NCBI RefSeq assembly: GCF_041261205.1
Contig: NZ_JBGCCH010000011.1
Location: 1-64,000, forward strand
Source of the DNA: Catenulispora sp. MAP5-51
GTDB lineage: Bacteria > Actinomycetota > Actinomycetes > Streptomycetales > Catenulisporaceae
Length of the DNA: 64,000 nt
Direction: 5' to 3'
The position numbers and the translations under genes are program-made. Below are positions 35,962 to 44,849 of the stretch, piece by piece (the stretch's first letter is position 1; each line of letters starts with the position of its first letter). The notes under the pieces were generated by a model. The model had not been told where the DNA came from, ran no database searches, and was given only the letters and a program-made list of their open reading frames with translations.

Positions 35962-36854
35962 CGGACCAGCTTAGCCGCGGCCTCGGTGAGCGCCGTGAGC
36001 ACCTCCGGGTACTCCGCGCCGGTGCGCACCGCGATCAGGCTGACCCGCCGGGGCCAGTCCTCCTTCAGCGGCACCAGGACGACGCCGTCCGGTATCTGCG
36101 GCGGAACGCCGAGCGTGGGCAGCAGCGTCACGCCGAAACCGTTGGCGATCAGCGCCAGGGCGGCGCTGAAGTCGGTGGCACGGTAGCGGCCGCGCGGCTG
36201 GAAGCCGGCGTCGGCGCAGATGGCGGTCACCTGGTCGTGGCAGGACAGGCCCTCGGCGGCCAGCACGAACGGCTCCTCGACCAGATCAGCCAGGGCAATC
36301 CGCTCGGCCCCGGCCAGCCGGTGGTCGGCCGGCACGGCCGCGTGGTAGACCTCCTCCAGCAGCGGCAGGATCCTGATACGCGGGTCGCCCAGCAGCGGCC
36401 GGTTCGGCGCGGCCATCACCACGGCGACATCGACCGTGCCGTCGATGAGGTGCGCGACCGACTCCTCGCTCTCGGTGTCGGCGATCTGGAAGCCCCACTC
36501 CGGGTGCGCCTCCCGCAGCGCCTTCATCGCCGGGGCGATGACCGCCATCACGGCGGTCGGGAAGCCCGCGATCCGGACCGTCATCGGCGTCGGGGAGATG
36601 GCGCGCAACTCGGACTGCGCGCGCTCCAACCGGGCGAAGACCGCGTCGGCGTGGCCCACCAGGACCCGCGCCGCCTCGGTCAGCACCACGTTGCGGCCGC
36701 GCCGTTCCAGCAGCTCACAGCCGGTACTCTTGGACAGGATCGCGAGCTGTTGGGACACCGCCGAGGGCGTGAGGTACAGGGCCTCGGCCGCCGCCGAGAC
36801 CGTCCCGTGGTCGGCCAGAGCGCGCAGCGTGCGCAGCTGCCGCACATCGATCAT
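35958..36854 (-). CDS. LysR-family transcriptional regulator
   Basis: 298 residues. N-terminal winged helix (VRQLRTLRALADHGTVSAAAEALYLTPSAVSQQLAILSKSTGCELLERRGRNVVLTEAA), then a substrate-binding domain (MTVRIAGFPTAVMAVIAPAM). ATG 36854 has GGAG upstream; ATG 36872 is possible. Divergent from an EamA exporter gene, with a dyad between them, so it most likely activates that exporter. It is translationally coupled to cobQ, an unexpected pairing. Confidence 0.9.
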   Translation of the reverse strand: MIDVRQLRTLRALADHGTVSAAAEALYLTPSAVSQQLAILSKSTGCELLERRGRNVVLTEAARVLVGHADAVFARLERAQSELRAISPTPMTVRIAGFPTAVMAVIAPAMKALREAHPEWGFQIADTESEESVAHLIDGTVDVAVVMAAPNRPLLGDPRIRILPLLEEVYHAAVPADHRLAGAERIALADLVEEPFVLAAEGLSCHDQVTAICADAGFQPRGRYRATDFSAALALIANGFGVTLLPTLGVPPQIPDGVVLVPLKEDWPRRVSLIAVRTGAEYPEVLTALTEAAAKLVR

Positions 36855-36902
36855 CGCCGCACTCCGTTCCATTCCGTTCGGGCCGATCTTTCAGGCCACC
36901 TT

Positions 36903-36924
36903 AACGATTCACAACAAAATCATT
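36903..36924. promoter_or_regulatory. possible LysR-binding dyad
   Basis: AACGAT-N10-ATCATT in an AT-rich patch between the divergent LysR and EamA genes. One mismatch in the dyad; size and position fit LysR sites. Confidence 0.45.
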
Positions 36925-36963
36925 CGCTGGTGCTGAACGATAGCGCGGCCGGACACTTTCGTC

Positions 36964-37896
36964 ATGCGCAATCCCCGCCACATCGCCCTGGCGCTGACGA
37001 TCGTCCTGATCTGGGGCGTCAACTTCGTCGCGATCGGCCACGCCCTGCAAGGTTTCCCGCCGATCCTGCTGGCCGCGGTGCGCTTCGCGCTGACCGGCCT
37101 GGCCGCGTTCTTCGTCCCGCGCCCCAAGGAGGTGCGCTGGTACTGGATCGGCGGCATCAGCGCCTTCATGTTCTTCGGCCAGTACGTGCTGCTGTTCACC
37201 GGCATGGCGCACGGGATGCCCGACGGCCTGGCCTCGCTGGTGCTGCAGAGCCAGGCGCCGTTCACGGTGCTGGCCGCCGCGCTGCTGCTCGGCGAGAAGA
37301 CCGGCCCGCGCCAGGCCGCCGGGATCGTGGCAGCGGTCGCCGGGCTGGCCGTGATCGGCGCCGGACGCGGCGGGAACGTGCCGCTGGGCTCGCTGCTGCT
37401 GGTGATCGGCGCCGGCGCGTCGTGGGCGCTGGGCTCGATCTGCAACCGCAAGGCCGGGGCCGCGAACGGCTTCGCGCTGATGGTGTGGGCGAGCGTGTAC
37501 GCGGCGCCCCCGCTGCTGGCGGTCTCGCTGCTGACCGAGGGGCCGCACCGGATCGGGCACGCCTTCGCACACCTGCACGCCGGTCCCGTCCTCGGCCTGC
37601 TCTACATCGTGCTGCTGTCGACCTTCGTCGGCATGGGCGCCTGGGTGGTGCTGATCACCAAGTACCCGGCCTCGGCCGTGGCGCCCTACACCCTGGGCGT
37701 CCCGCCGATCGGGATCCTCGCGGCGCTGATCGCGAACGGCGAGCGGATGACCGCGCTGGAGGTCGCCGGGTCCGTGGCGGTGCTGGCCGGGCTGGTGGCG
37801 ATCGTGTGGCCGGGCGCCAAGCGCAAGGCTGTGCGAATCGTCCCGGAACCGTCCGTGCCCGCCGCTAGAGTCGAGGAGTCCACACAGGCCGCCTGA
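36964..37896 (+). CDS. EamA/DMT-family transporter
   Basis: 310 residues with ten hydrophobic helices in two EamA repeats: LTIVLIWGVNFVAIGHALQGFPPILLAAVRFAL, then QSQAPFTVLAAALLLGEKTGPRQAAGI, GASWALGSICNRKAG and PASAVAPYTLGVPPIGILAALI. It resembles the E. coli EamA/YddG exporter of amino acids, in keeping with a LysR partner. The downstream recD2 starts 18 bp later. Confidence 0.88.
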   Translation: MRNPRHIALALTIVLIWGVNFVAIGHALQGFPPILLAAVRFALTGLAAFFVPRPKEVRWYWIGGISAFMFFGQYVLLFTGMAHGMPDGLASLVLQSQAPFTVLAAALLLGEKTGPRQAAGIVAAVAGLAVIGAGRGGNVPLGSLLLVIGAGASWALGSICNRKAGAANGFALMVWASVYAAPPLLAVSLLTEGPHRIGHAFAHLHAGPVLGLLYIVLLSTFVGMGAWVVLITKYPASAVAPYTLGVPPIGILAALIANGERMTALEVAGSVAVLAGLVAIVWPGAKRKAVRIVPEPSVPAARVEESTQAA

Positions 37897-37914
37897 CACC
37901 CGGGAGAAGGACTC

Positions 37915-40143
37915 TTGGCCGCACCGACCATCGAGCCCCAAGGCACCCTCGCGGTCGTCGAAGGCGTCCTGGAGCGGATCACCTTCGCCAACGAGGAGAC
38001 CGGCTACACCGTCGCCCGCGTGGACACCGGGCGCGGCGCCGGGGACCTGCTGACGGTCGTCGGCGCGCTCCTGGGGGCGCAGCCCGGCGAATCGCTGCGG
38101 ATGCGCGGCCGCTGGGGCTCACATCCGCAGTACGGCAGGCAGTTCACCGTAGAGAACTACACAACGGTGCTGCCGGCGACCGTCGCGGGCATCCAGAAAT
38201 ACCTCGGCTCCGGCCTGATCAAGGGCATCGGCCCCAAGACCGCAGAGAAGATCGTCGGCCACTTCGGTGTGGACACCCTCGCGGTGATCGAACAGGCCCC
38301 GGAGCGCCTCATCGAAGTCCCGACGCTGGGCCCCAAGCGGACCAAGCTGATCGCCGCGGCCTGGATCGAGCAGAAGGCCATCAAAGAGGTCATGGTCTTC
38401 CTGCAGTCGGTCGGGGTGACCACGTCGATCTCGGTACGGATCTACAAGGAATACGGCGACGCGGCGATCGACGTCGTGAAACAGGAGCCGTACAAACTCG
38501 CCTCGGACGTCTGGGGCATCGGCTTCAAGACCGCCGACGCGATCGCCGTGGCCGTGGGCATCCCGCACGACTCCCCGGAGCGGGTGAAGGCCGGCATCCA
38601 GTACGCACTGTCACAGAGCTCTGACGCCGGCAACTGCTACCTCCCGCGCGAAAGACTGCTGGCCGAATCGGTCAAGATCCTGACCGTGGACACCGACCTG
38701 GCCGCACGCTGCCTGGACGAGCTGATCGAGGCCGAGGGCGTCGTCGCCGAGGACATCCCCGACCTGGACGGCTACGACCCCGACGAGCCGATCCGCGCCA
38801 TCTACCTCGTCCCCTTCCACCGCGCCGAAGCCTCCCTGGCCGCGCAACTGCGCCGACTGCTGGAGGCCCCGGACGACCGCCTCGGGTCCTTCACCGACGT
38901 GGACTGGGACAAGGCCCTGGGCTGGCTGAAGGAGCGCACCGGCGCCGACCTCGCACCGGCCCAGACCGAGGCGGTGAAGCTGGCCCTGACCTCCAAAGTC
39001 AGCGTCCTGACCGGCGGTCCGGGCTGCGGCAAGTCGTTCACGGTGCGCTCCATCGTGGAGCTGGCCCAGGCCAAGCGCGCCCGCGTGGTCCTGGCCGCCC
39101 CGACCGGCAAGGCCGCCAAGCGCCTGACCGAACTGACCGGCGCCGAGGCGATGACCGTGCACCGCCTGCTGGAACTCAAGCCCGGCGGCGACGCGGCCTA
39201 CGACCGGGACCGGCCCCTGGAGGCCGACCTGGTGGTCGTGGACGAGGCCTCGATGCTGGACGTGCTCCTGGCCAACAAGCTGGCCAAAGCAGTCGCCCCA
39301 GGCGCGCACCTGCTCCTGGTCGGCGACGTGGACCAGCTGCCCTCGGTCGGCGCCGGCGAGGTCCTGCGCGATCTGCTGGCCGCCCCGCGGGTGCCGCGCG
39401 TCCGGCTGACCCAGGTGTTCCGCCAAGCCCAACAGTCGGGCGTCGTGGTGAACGCGCACCGCATCAACTCCGGCAAACCACTGGAGCTGGCCGGCTTCGA
39501 CGACTTCTTCCTGTTCGTCGAAGACGAAACCGAGGACGCGGCACGCGTCGCCGTGGAACTGGCCACGACTCGCATCCCCAAACGCTTCGGCTTCGACCCC
39601 CGCCGCGACATCCAGGTCCTGACCCCGATGCACCGAGGACCGGCCGGCGCCGGCACCCTGAACGGTCTGCTCCAGGAGACACTGACCCCCTCACAGCCCT
39701 CCCGTCCGGAGAAACGCTTCGGCGGCCGCACCTTCCGCGTCGGCGACAAGGTGACCCAGATCCGCAACAACTACGACAAGGGCAAAAACGGCGTCTTCAA
39801 CGGCACCGGCGGCGTCATCACCTCGATGGCCCTCGAAGAGCAGACCCTGGTAGTGCGCACGGACGAGGACGAGGACGTGGCATACGAGTTCGCCGAACTG
39901 GACGAGCTACAGCACGCATACGCCATGACCGTGCACCGCTCACAGGGCTCTGAATACCCGGTAGTCGTGGTCCCGGTGACGATGAGCGCCTGGATGATGC
40001 TTCAACGGAACCTGCTCTACACCGCGGTGACGCGCGCGAAGAAGCTGGTGGTCCTGGTCGGCTCGAAGCGGGCCCTGGCCCAAGCGATCCGCACGATGTC
40101 GGCAGGCAAGCGCCACACCGGACTGGACTACCGCCTCCGATGA
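37915..40143 (+). CDS. recD2: RecD2-type 5'-3' DNA helicase
   Basis: 742 residues. An N-terminal OB-like domain (GVLERITFANEETGYTVARVDTG) and helix-hairpin-helix motifs (GLIKGIGPKTAEKIVGHFG, VWGIGFKTADAIAVAVGI) mark the RecD2 class, which works without RecBC. Helicase motifs: Walker A LTGGPGCGKSFT near residue 370, Walker B VVVDEASMLD near 440, LLVGDVDQLPSVGAGEVLRDLL, and C-terminal YAMTVHRSQGSEYP. Presumed role in DNA damage tolerance. The TTG at 37915 has GGAGAAGG upstream. Confidence 0.92.
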   Translation: MAAPTIEPQGTLAVVEGVLERITFANEETGYTVARVDTGRGAGDLLTVVGALLGAQPGESLRMRGRWGSHPQYGRQFTVENYTTVLPATVAGIQKYLGSGLIKGIGPKTAEKIVGHFGVDTLAVIEQAPERLIEVPTLGPKRTKLIAAAWIEQKAIKEVMVFLQSVGVTTSISVRIYKEYGDAAIDVVKQEPYKLASDVWGIGFKTADAIAVAVGIPHDSPERVKAGIQYALSQSSDAGNCYLPRERLLAESVKILTVDTDLAARCLDELIEAEGVVAEDIPDLDGYDPDEPIRAIYLVPFHRAEASLAAQLRRLLEAPDDRLGSFTDVDWDKALGWLKERTGADLAPAQTEAVKLALTSKVSVLTGGPGCGKSFTVRSIVELAQAKRARVVLAAPTGKAAKRLTELTGAEAMTVHRLLELKPGGDAAYDRDRPLEADLVVVDEASMLDVLLANKLAKAVAPGAHLLLVGDVDQLPSVGAGEVLRDLLAAPRVPRVRLTQVFRQAQQSGVVVNAHRINSGKPLELAGFDDFFLFVEDETEDAARVAVELATTRIPKRFGFDPRRDIQVLTPMHRGPAGAGTLNGLLQETLTPSQPSRPEKRFGGRTFRVGDKVTQIRNNYDKGKNGVFNGTGGVITSMALEEQTLVVRTDEDEDVAYEFAELDELQHAYAMTVHRSQGSEYPVVVVPVTMSAWMMLQRNLLYTAVTRAKKLVVLVGSKRALAQAIRTMSAGKRHTGLDYRLR

Positions 40144-40919
40144 CCGACCTCATCCTGCACTTCGACAGCAACAAGCCGCGCAAACTGAAGTACAACCTGG
40201 AGAAGGCCCGCAAGTCCGGCGCCTCAACACTGCTGACATTCGGCGGCGCCTACTCCAACCACATCCGCGCAGTAGCGTCGGCCGGCCACGCCGAGGGCTT
40301 CGCGACCATCGGCGTGATCCGGGGCGAGGAACACCTGCCACTGAACGAGTCGCTGGCCTTCGCGGTATCGCAGGGCATGCGCTTGGTGTACATGGACCGG
40401 GAGACGTACCGGACAAAGAAGTCGGCCAAAACACGGCGGTTCCTGGAGAGCTGCTTCGGCGACTTCTTCCTGATCCCCGAGGGCGGCTCGAATCCAGCAG
40501 CAGTACGAGGATGCGCAGAACTACCGGGCGAAATCGCAGAGCCCTTCGACGTGATCTGCTGCCCGGTCGGCACCGGCGGAACGCTCGCCGGAATCGCAGC
40601 CGGCCTCGCACCGGGACAAACGGCGATCGGATTCGCAACGCTGAAGGGCGGCTTCCTGACGAAGGAGGTCGCCGAACTCCAACGGCAGACCTACGGCAAG
40701 ATCTTCGACAACTGGCACATCGAGAACGGCTACCACTTCGGCGGCTACGCGAAGGTTCCGCCGGAGCTGGACGCCTTCGCCGGGCAGTTCGGGGCCGAGC
40801 ACGGCTTCGAGGTGGACCGGATCTATGTCGCCAAGATGCTGTACGGCATCACGGAGATGATCGAGGCCGGGAGGTTCGCCCCCGAGGCCCGGATCATCGC
40901 GGTGATCACGACCGGGTGA
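40140..40919 (+). CDS. PLP-dependent ACC deaminase / D-cysteine desulfhydrase-like enzyme, N-terminally short
   Basis: 259 residues, against about 300-330 in the family. It begins directly at the PLP-lysine motif (SNKPRKLKYNLEKA, Lys near residue 12), so the usual N-terminal strand of about 35-40 residues is absent. The rest is intact: TFGGAYSNHIRAVASAG, IPEGGSNPAAVRGCAEL, the phosphate loop PVGTGGTLAGIAAGL, and ARIIAVITTG at the end. Such enzymes deaminate ACC or release sulfide from D-cysteine; activity here is uncertain. ATG overlaps the recD2 stop (ATGA). Confidence 0.75.
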   Translation: MTDLILHFDSNKPRKLKYNLEKARKSGASTLLTFGGAYSNHIRAVASAGHAEGFATIGVIRGEEHLPLNESLAFAVSQGMRLVYMDRETYRTKKSAKTRRFLESCFGDFFLIPEGGSNPAAVRGCAELPGEIAEPFDVICCPVGTGGTLAGIAAGLAPGQTAIGFATLKGGFLTKEVAELQRQTYGKIFDNWHIENGYHFGGYAKVPPELDAFAGQFGAEHGFEVDRIYVAKMLYGITEMIEAGRFAPEARIIAVITTG

Positions 40920-40930
40920 GGGCCGGGCGC

Positions 40931-42334
40931 TCACCCGCTGGCCCCGCCCGTGAAGTTCCACCCGGCCAGCCGCAGAGCCGGCGCCATCGCCGAAACCGGC
41001 CCGTACCTCGAAGCGAACGCCGGAGCGTGCGTCCCGATCCCCAGCACCCGCCCCGGGGCCAGCGCCTCCGGGTAGGACTGCGTGAAGCGCAGGTTCTTCA
41101 CCGGCCGGGTGATCTCGCCGTTCTCGATCAGCCAGACACCGTTGCGGGTCAGCCCGGTCATCACCAGGCGGCGCGGATCCAGGCAGCGCGTGTACCAGTG
41201 GTCTGTCACCAGTAGTCCGCGCCGGACCCGCGCCACCAGCGCCTGGACCGAGGAGTCCGCGGCCGGGCCTTCGACCTCGGTCGGGGCCAGGCCGAGCGTC
41301 GGGTCCAGGCGCACGTTGATCGGGATCGCCCCGTGCACCGCGCTGCGGGCGTCGGCGTGCCCGGTGCTGACGGCGCCCGCGCCGGCCTCGCGGGCCGAGC
41401 GGCGGTCGTGCGCGACGGCCCGGGTCACCCCGTCGCGGACCAGGTCCAGGCGGTCGCGCGGGGTGCCCTCGGCGTCGAACAGCGGGCCGGCGGCCGGGCC
41501 CGACAGGGGGTCGTCGGTCAGGCTCACCGAGGGGTCGAACTGCTGCTCCCCGAGCCTGGCGAACGAGGTGCCCTCGGTCAGCGCCTTGCCGTTGAAGCCG
41601 TAGTCGGACATGACCCACAGCAGGTCGCTGACCGCCGTGGGCTCCAGGACGACCTCGTACTCGCCGGGTTCGAGTTCGACAGGGTCCTGCGACGCCAGCG
41701 CCTTGGCGGCGGCGCGGGCGCCGAGCGCGGCGCCGTCCAGGTCGCTCATCAGGCGCGAGGCCTGGCGGGCGGCGCCGTCGGAGGTGGCGGTCTTGGCGAT
41801 GCCGTCGATCGTGGCCTCGGCCACGGTGCCGTGGACGCTCTGGCCCGCGGAGTTCGCGTACGCCGTGACCACCAGCCGGTTGCGGTAGAACCCGGCCGCG
41901 GTGAGTCCGCCGACCGCGTCGACGAACGCCTTCACCTGCTCGGCGCGCGCCTCCGGGCCGGCGCAGCCGGTCGCCAGGTCCGGGTCGGCCGAGGCCGCCG
42001 GGAGCGCCGCGCGGCCGGACAGGCCGGCCCAGCCCGGGTCGGCCGGGGACAGGCGCACCGCGGCCACCGTCCGCTCGACCAGCGCCGCCAGGCCCGCGTC
42101 GTCGGTGACCGTGGTGGCGTTCACCGCGGTGCGGCCTTCGGCGTGGATCCGCAGGGTCACGGTGTCGGTGTCGCTGGCGACGTTCTGGTGGATGTAGGAA
42201 TTGGCGAAGCGGGTGAGCGCGAGGTGCTCGTGCTCGACCGTCACGTCCACGTCCGCCGAGCCGCCGGCGGCCGTGCGCGCGGCCTCGAGCACCCGCTCGG
42301 CGGTCTCGGTGCGCACCGTGGTGTCCGGGCTCAT
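40931..42334 (-). CDS. pmbA: TldE/PmbA-type metalloprotease subunit
   Basis: 467 residues. Non-catalytic partner of TldD: it has the shared fold (LTRFANSYIHQNVASDTDTVTLRIHAEGR, FVDAVGGLTAAGFYRNRLVVTAYANSAG) and lacks the HExxxH motif. TldD/E heterodimers form a proteolytic chamber that processes unfolded peptides such as microcin and RiPP precursors. ATG overlaps the tldD stop by 4 nt. Last gene of the long leftward cobalamin run. Confidence 0.88.
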   Translation of the reverse strand: MSPDTTVRTETAERVLEAARTAAGGSADVDVTVEHEHLALTRFANSYIHQNVASDTDTVTLRIHAEGRTAVNATTVTDDAGLAALVERTVAAVRLSPADPGWAGLSGRAALPAASADPDLATGCAGPEARAEQVKAFVDAVGGLTAAGFYRNRLVVTAYANSAGQSVHGTVAEATIDGIAKTATSDGAARQASRLMSDLDGAALGARAAAKALASQDPVELEPGEYEVVLEPTAVSDLLWVMSDYGFNGKALTEGTSFARLGEQQFDPSVSLTDDPLSGPAAGPLFDAEGTPRDRLDLVRDGVTRAVAHDRRSAREAGAGAVSTGHADARSAVHGAIPINVRLDPTLGLAPTEVEGPAADSSVQALVARVRRGLLVTDHWYTRCLDPRRLVMTGLTRNGVWLIENGEITRPVKNLRFTQSYPEALAPGRVLGIGTHAPAFASRYGPVSAMAPALRLAGWNFTGGASG

Positions 42335-43770
42335 CCGCGCACCCCCACTCGCACGTTCTGGAACCGGGCCGGCGCCGCCGGGTGCCCGGTGTGCCCGACC
42401 TGGCCGGGCTGCCCCTTGCCGCAGTTCGGCGTGCCCCAGGCGACGATCTCGTGGGAGAGCATGTCCATGCTCTGCCAGAACGTCGGGCCGATGCCGGTGT
42501 AGGTGGGGTTCTTCACCATCCGGCCGAGCTTGCCGTTCTTCACCTCGTAGCCGACCTCGCAGCCGAACTGGAAGTTCAATCTCTTGTCATCGATCGACCA
42601 TGACCGGTTCAGGTCCATGAACACCCCGTCGTCGGTCGCGGCGATGATCTCCTCCAGGGTGTGCGGGCCCGGCTCCAGGCCGACGTTGGTCATCCGCACG
42701 ATCGGCAGCCGCGACCAGTCCATCGACCGGACGCTGCCGGCGTAGTCGAGCCCTGCGACCGCCGCGCTCTCCCGCCCCGCCAGCACCCCGGTCCAGATGC
42801 CGTTGCGGACCGCGTCGCGCCGGCCGGCCTTGGTGCCCTCGTCGTCGTAGCCGAAGGAGCCCAGCGCGCCGGGGTGGGTGGCGTCGATGACGATGTTCAT
42901 CAGCTCGCTGCCATAGCGCAGCGTGCCGAGCTCGGCCAGGTCCAGCCACGAGGTCCCGGCGTACGCCGCTTCCCAGCCCAGGATCCGGTCCAGCTCGATG
43001 GCGTGCCCGACGGACTCGTGGATCTGCAACGCCAACTGCTCCCCGCCCAGGATCAGCGTGGTCTGCCCGGAGGGGCACTGCGGAGCGCGCAGCAGCGCCT
43101 GGGCCTCGTCGGCGACCCGCGCGGCGTGCGAGGCCAGGTCGAGCTCGGCGACCAGCTCCCAGCCGCGGGTCCCGTACTGGCCGCGCCGCGAGGGGTAGGA
43201 GCGGACCTGGGTCTCGCGCTCGCCCACCGCGGTGGCCGAGATCCCGCCGCCGCACTCGCGGATGTGCTGGTCGATCCGGTGCCCCTCGGAGGAGACGAAC
43301 CACTTGCGGGTGTCCCAGATCTGGTACAGGCCGGTCGCGATGTCAGCACCCTGCGCCCGCATCTCCGCGGTCGCCGCCGTCAGCAGGTCGCCCTTCTCCG
43401 ACACCGGCACCGCCAGCGGATCCACCTCGCACCCGCTGGCCCAGCTCCCGACCTCGGGATCGGCCGTGATCATGGAAGCCGGACCCGGCACCCGCGAGGA
43501 GGCCTTGGCGATCTCCACCGCCTGCCGACCCGCCGCCCGGACCGACGAGGCATCCAGATGCGGCGTCGCGAAGAAGCCCCAGCTGGACCCCACCAGCGCC
43601 CGCACCCCGATGCCGACCGTCTCCCCCTGGTCCAGCGCCTCCACGGCACCGTTGCGGGCGGACATGGACTCGGTCCTGCGGTGCATGACGCGGGCGTCGG
43701 CGTAGCGGGCCCCCAGCGCGAGCGCGTGCTCCACGGCCTGGTCGGCCGCGTCGAGGTAGCTGCTGCTCAT
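42331..43770 (-). CDS. tldD: TldD metalloprotease
   Basis: 479 residues. Zinc-site motif QIHESVGHAIELDR (HExxxH) near residue 250, with ALGSFGYDDEGTKAGRRDAVRNGIWTGVLAGRESA and the C-terminal GCEVGYEVKNGKLGRMVKNPTYTG. Catalytic subunit with PmbA. It begins 24 bp after the cobC stop, so it is probably on the riboswitch-controlled transcript although its product has no known role in cobalamin synthesis. Confidence 0.9.
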   Translation of the reverse strand: MSSSYLDAADQAVEHALALGARYADARVMHRRTESMSARNGAVEALDQGETVGIGVRALVGSSWGFFATPHLDASSVRAAGRQAVEIAKASSRVPGPASMITADPEVGSWASGCEVDPLAVPVSEKGDLLTAATAEMRAQGADIATGLYQIWDTRKWFVSSEGHRIDQHIRECGGGISATAVGERETQVRSYPSRRGQYGTRGWELVAELDLASHAARVADEAQALLRAPQCPSGQTTLILGGEQLALQIHESVGHAIELDRILGWEAAYAGTSWLDLAELGTLRYGSELMNIVIDATHPGALGSFGYDDEGTKAGRRDAVRNGIWTGVLAGRESAAVAGLDYAGSVRSMDWSRLPIVRMTNVGLEPGPHTLEEIIAATDDGVFMDLNRSWSIDDKRLNFQFGCEVGYEVKNGKLGRMVKNPTYTGIGPTFWQSMDMLSHEIVAWGTPNCGKGQPGQVGHTGHPAAPARFQNVRVGVRG

Positions 43771-43793
43771 GGGTCACGACCCTATCCCGCGGC

Positions 43794-44849
43794 TTACCGG
43801 ACCGCCTCGGTGAGCTGGTGCCAGCGGTCGACCAGCAGGTCGGTGGCCGCCCGGTCGCGCACCGCCACGCGCAGCCATTCGGGGCCCAGGCCCGGGAAGG
43901 TGTCGCCGCGGCGCACCGCGATGCCCTCGGCCCGCAGCCGGGCCCGGATCCGAACCGCGTCCGGGGCTCTGACCAGCACGAACGGGGCCCGCGAGGCCGC
44001 CGGGACGACGAGGCCGGGAACCTCGGCCAGGCGGGCCAGCAGGTGGTCCCGGTCCTGGTCGGCCTGCTTGGCCAGGGCCTCGGCCTCGGCCACGGCGTCC
44101 GGGTCGCAGACCGCCCGGGCGGCGATGAGGGCCAGCGAGGAGACCGACCACAGCGGCTGCACTTCTTTCAGCGCCCTGACAATCGGCGCCGGCGCGAGGA
44201 CGTAGCCGACCCGAAGCCCGGCCAGACCCCACGTCTTCGTCAGGCTCCTGATGACGACGATATCCGGGTGGCCGGCCAGCGACTCGGTCTCGCCGGGGAT
44301 GCCGTCGATGAAGGCCTCGTCGACGACGACGGTGCGGCCGGCTCCGCGGAGGCTCTCGATCGCCGAGGCCGGATGCAGGACCGAGGTCGGGTTCGTCGGG
44401 TTGCCGAGCATCACCAAGTCGGGCCCGGTGGGGACCTTCTCCGAGTCGAGGGTGAAGTCGCCGGTCAGGATGTGGCGCTCGACCGCGTGACCGGCGCCCC
44501 GCAAGGCGGCTTCGGGCTCGGTGAACTGGGGATGCACCACGAGCGCGCGCCGGGGTCGCAGAACCCTGGCAAGCAGCACGAACGCCTCCGCCGCGCCCGA
44601 GGTGAGCAGCACCTCGTCCGGCGTGCGGCCGTGGCGCTCGGCGACGGCCTCGGTGGCGGCGCGGGCGTCGGGGTAGGCGGCCAGCGTCTCCAGGCCCTCG
44701 GCCAGGCGGTCGCGCAGCCAGCGCGGGGGCTCCTTCACGCGGACGTTGACGGCGAAGTCGTGCCGGATGGGCACCTCGGCGTCCAGCAGCTCCGCGTCAC
44801 CGTGGTGGCGCAGATCCTCCCGGGCTTCCTCAGCCATGCGAGTGCGCAT
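43794..44849 (-). CDS. cobC: CobC-type PLP aminotransferase family protein (Rv2231c-like)
   Basis: 351 residues. Fold type I aminotransferase: LTSGAAEAFVLLARVLRPRRALVVHPQFTEPE, GNPTNPTSVLHP, VVDEAFIDG and PLP Lys in IRSLTKTWGLAGLRVGY. Actinobacterial CobC proteins are related to threonine-phosphate decarboxylase (CobD), which makes aminopropanol phosphate for the nucleotide loop. The start is ATG 44849 or 44837; both overlap cbiX. Confidence 0.85.
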   Translation of the reverse strand: MRTRMAEEAREDLRHHGDAELLDAEVPIRHDFAVNVRVKEPPRWLRDRLAEGLETLAAYPDARAATEAVAERHGRTPDEVLLTSGAAEAFVLLARVLRPRRALVVHPQFTEPEAALRGAGHAVERHILTGDFTLDSEKVPTGPDLVMLGNPTNPTSVLHPASAIESLRGAGRTVVVDEAFIDGIPGETESLAGHPDIVVIRSLTKTWGLAGLRVGYVLAPAPIVRALKEVQPLWSVSSLALIAARAVCDPDAVAEAEALAKQADQDRDHLLARLAEVPGLVVPAASRAPFVLVRAPDAVRIRARLRAEGIAVRRGDTFPGLGPEWLRVAVRDRAATDLLVDRWHQLTEAVR

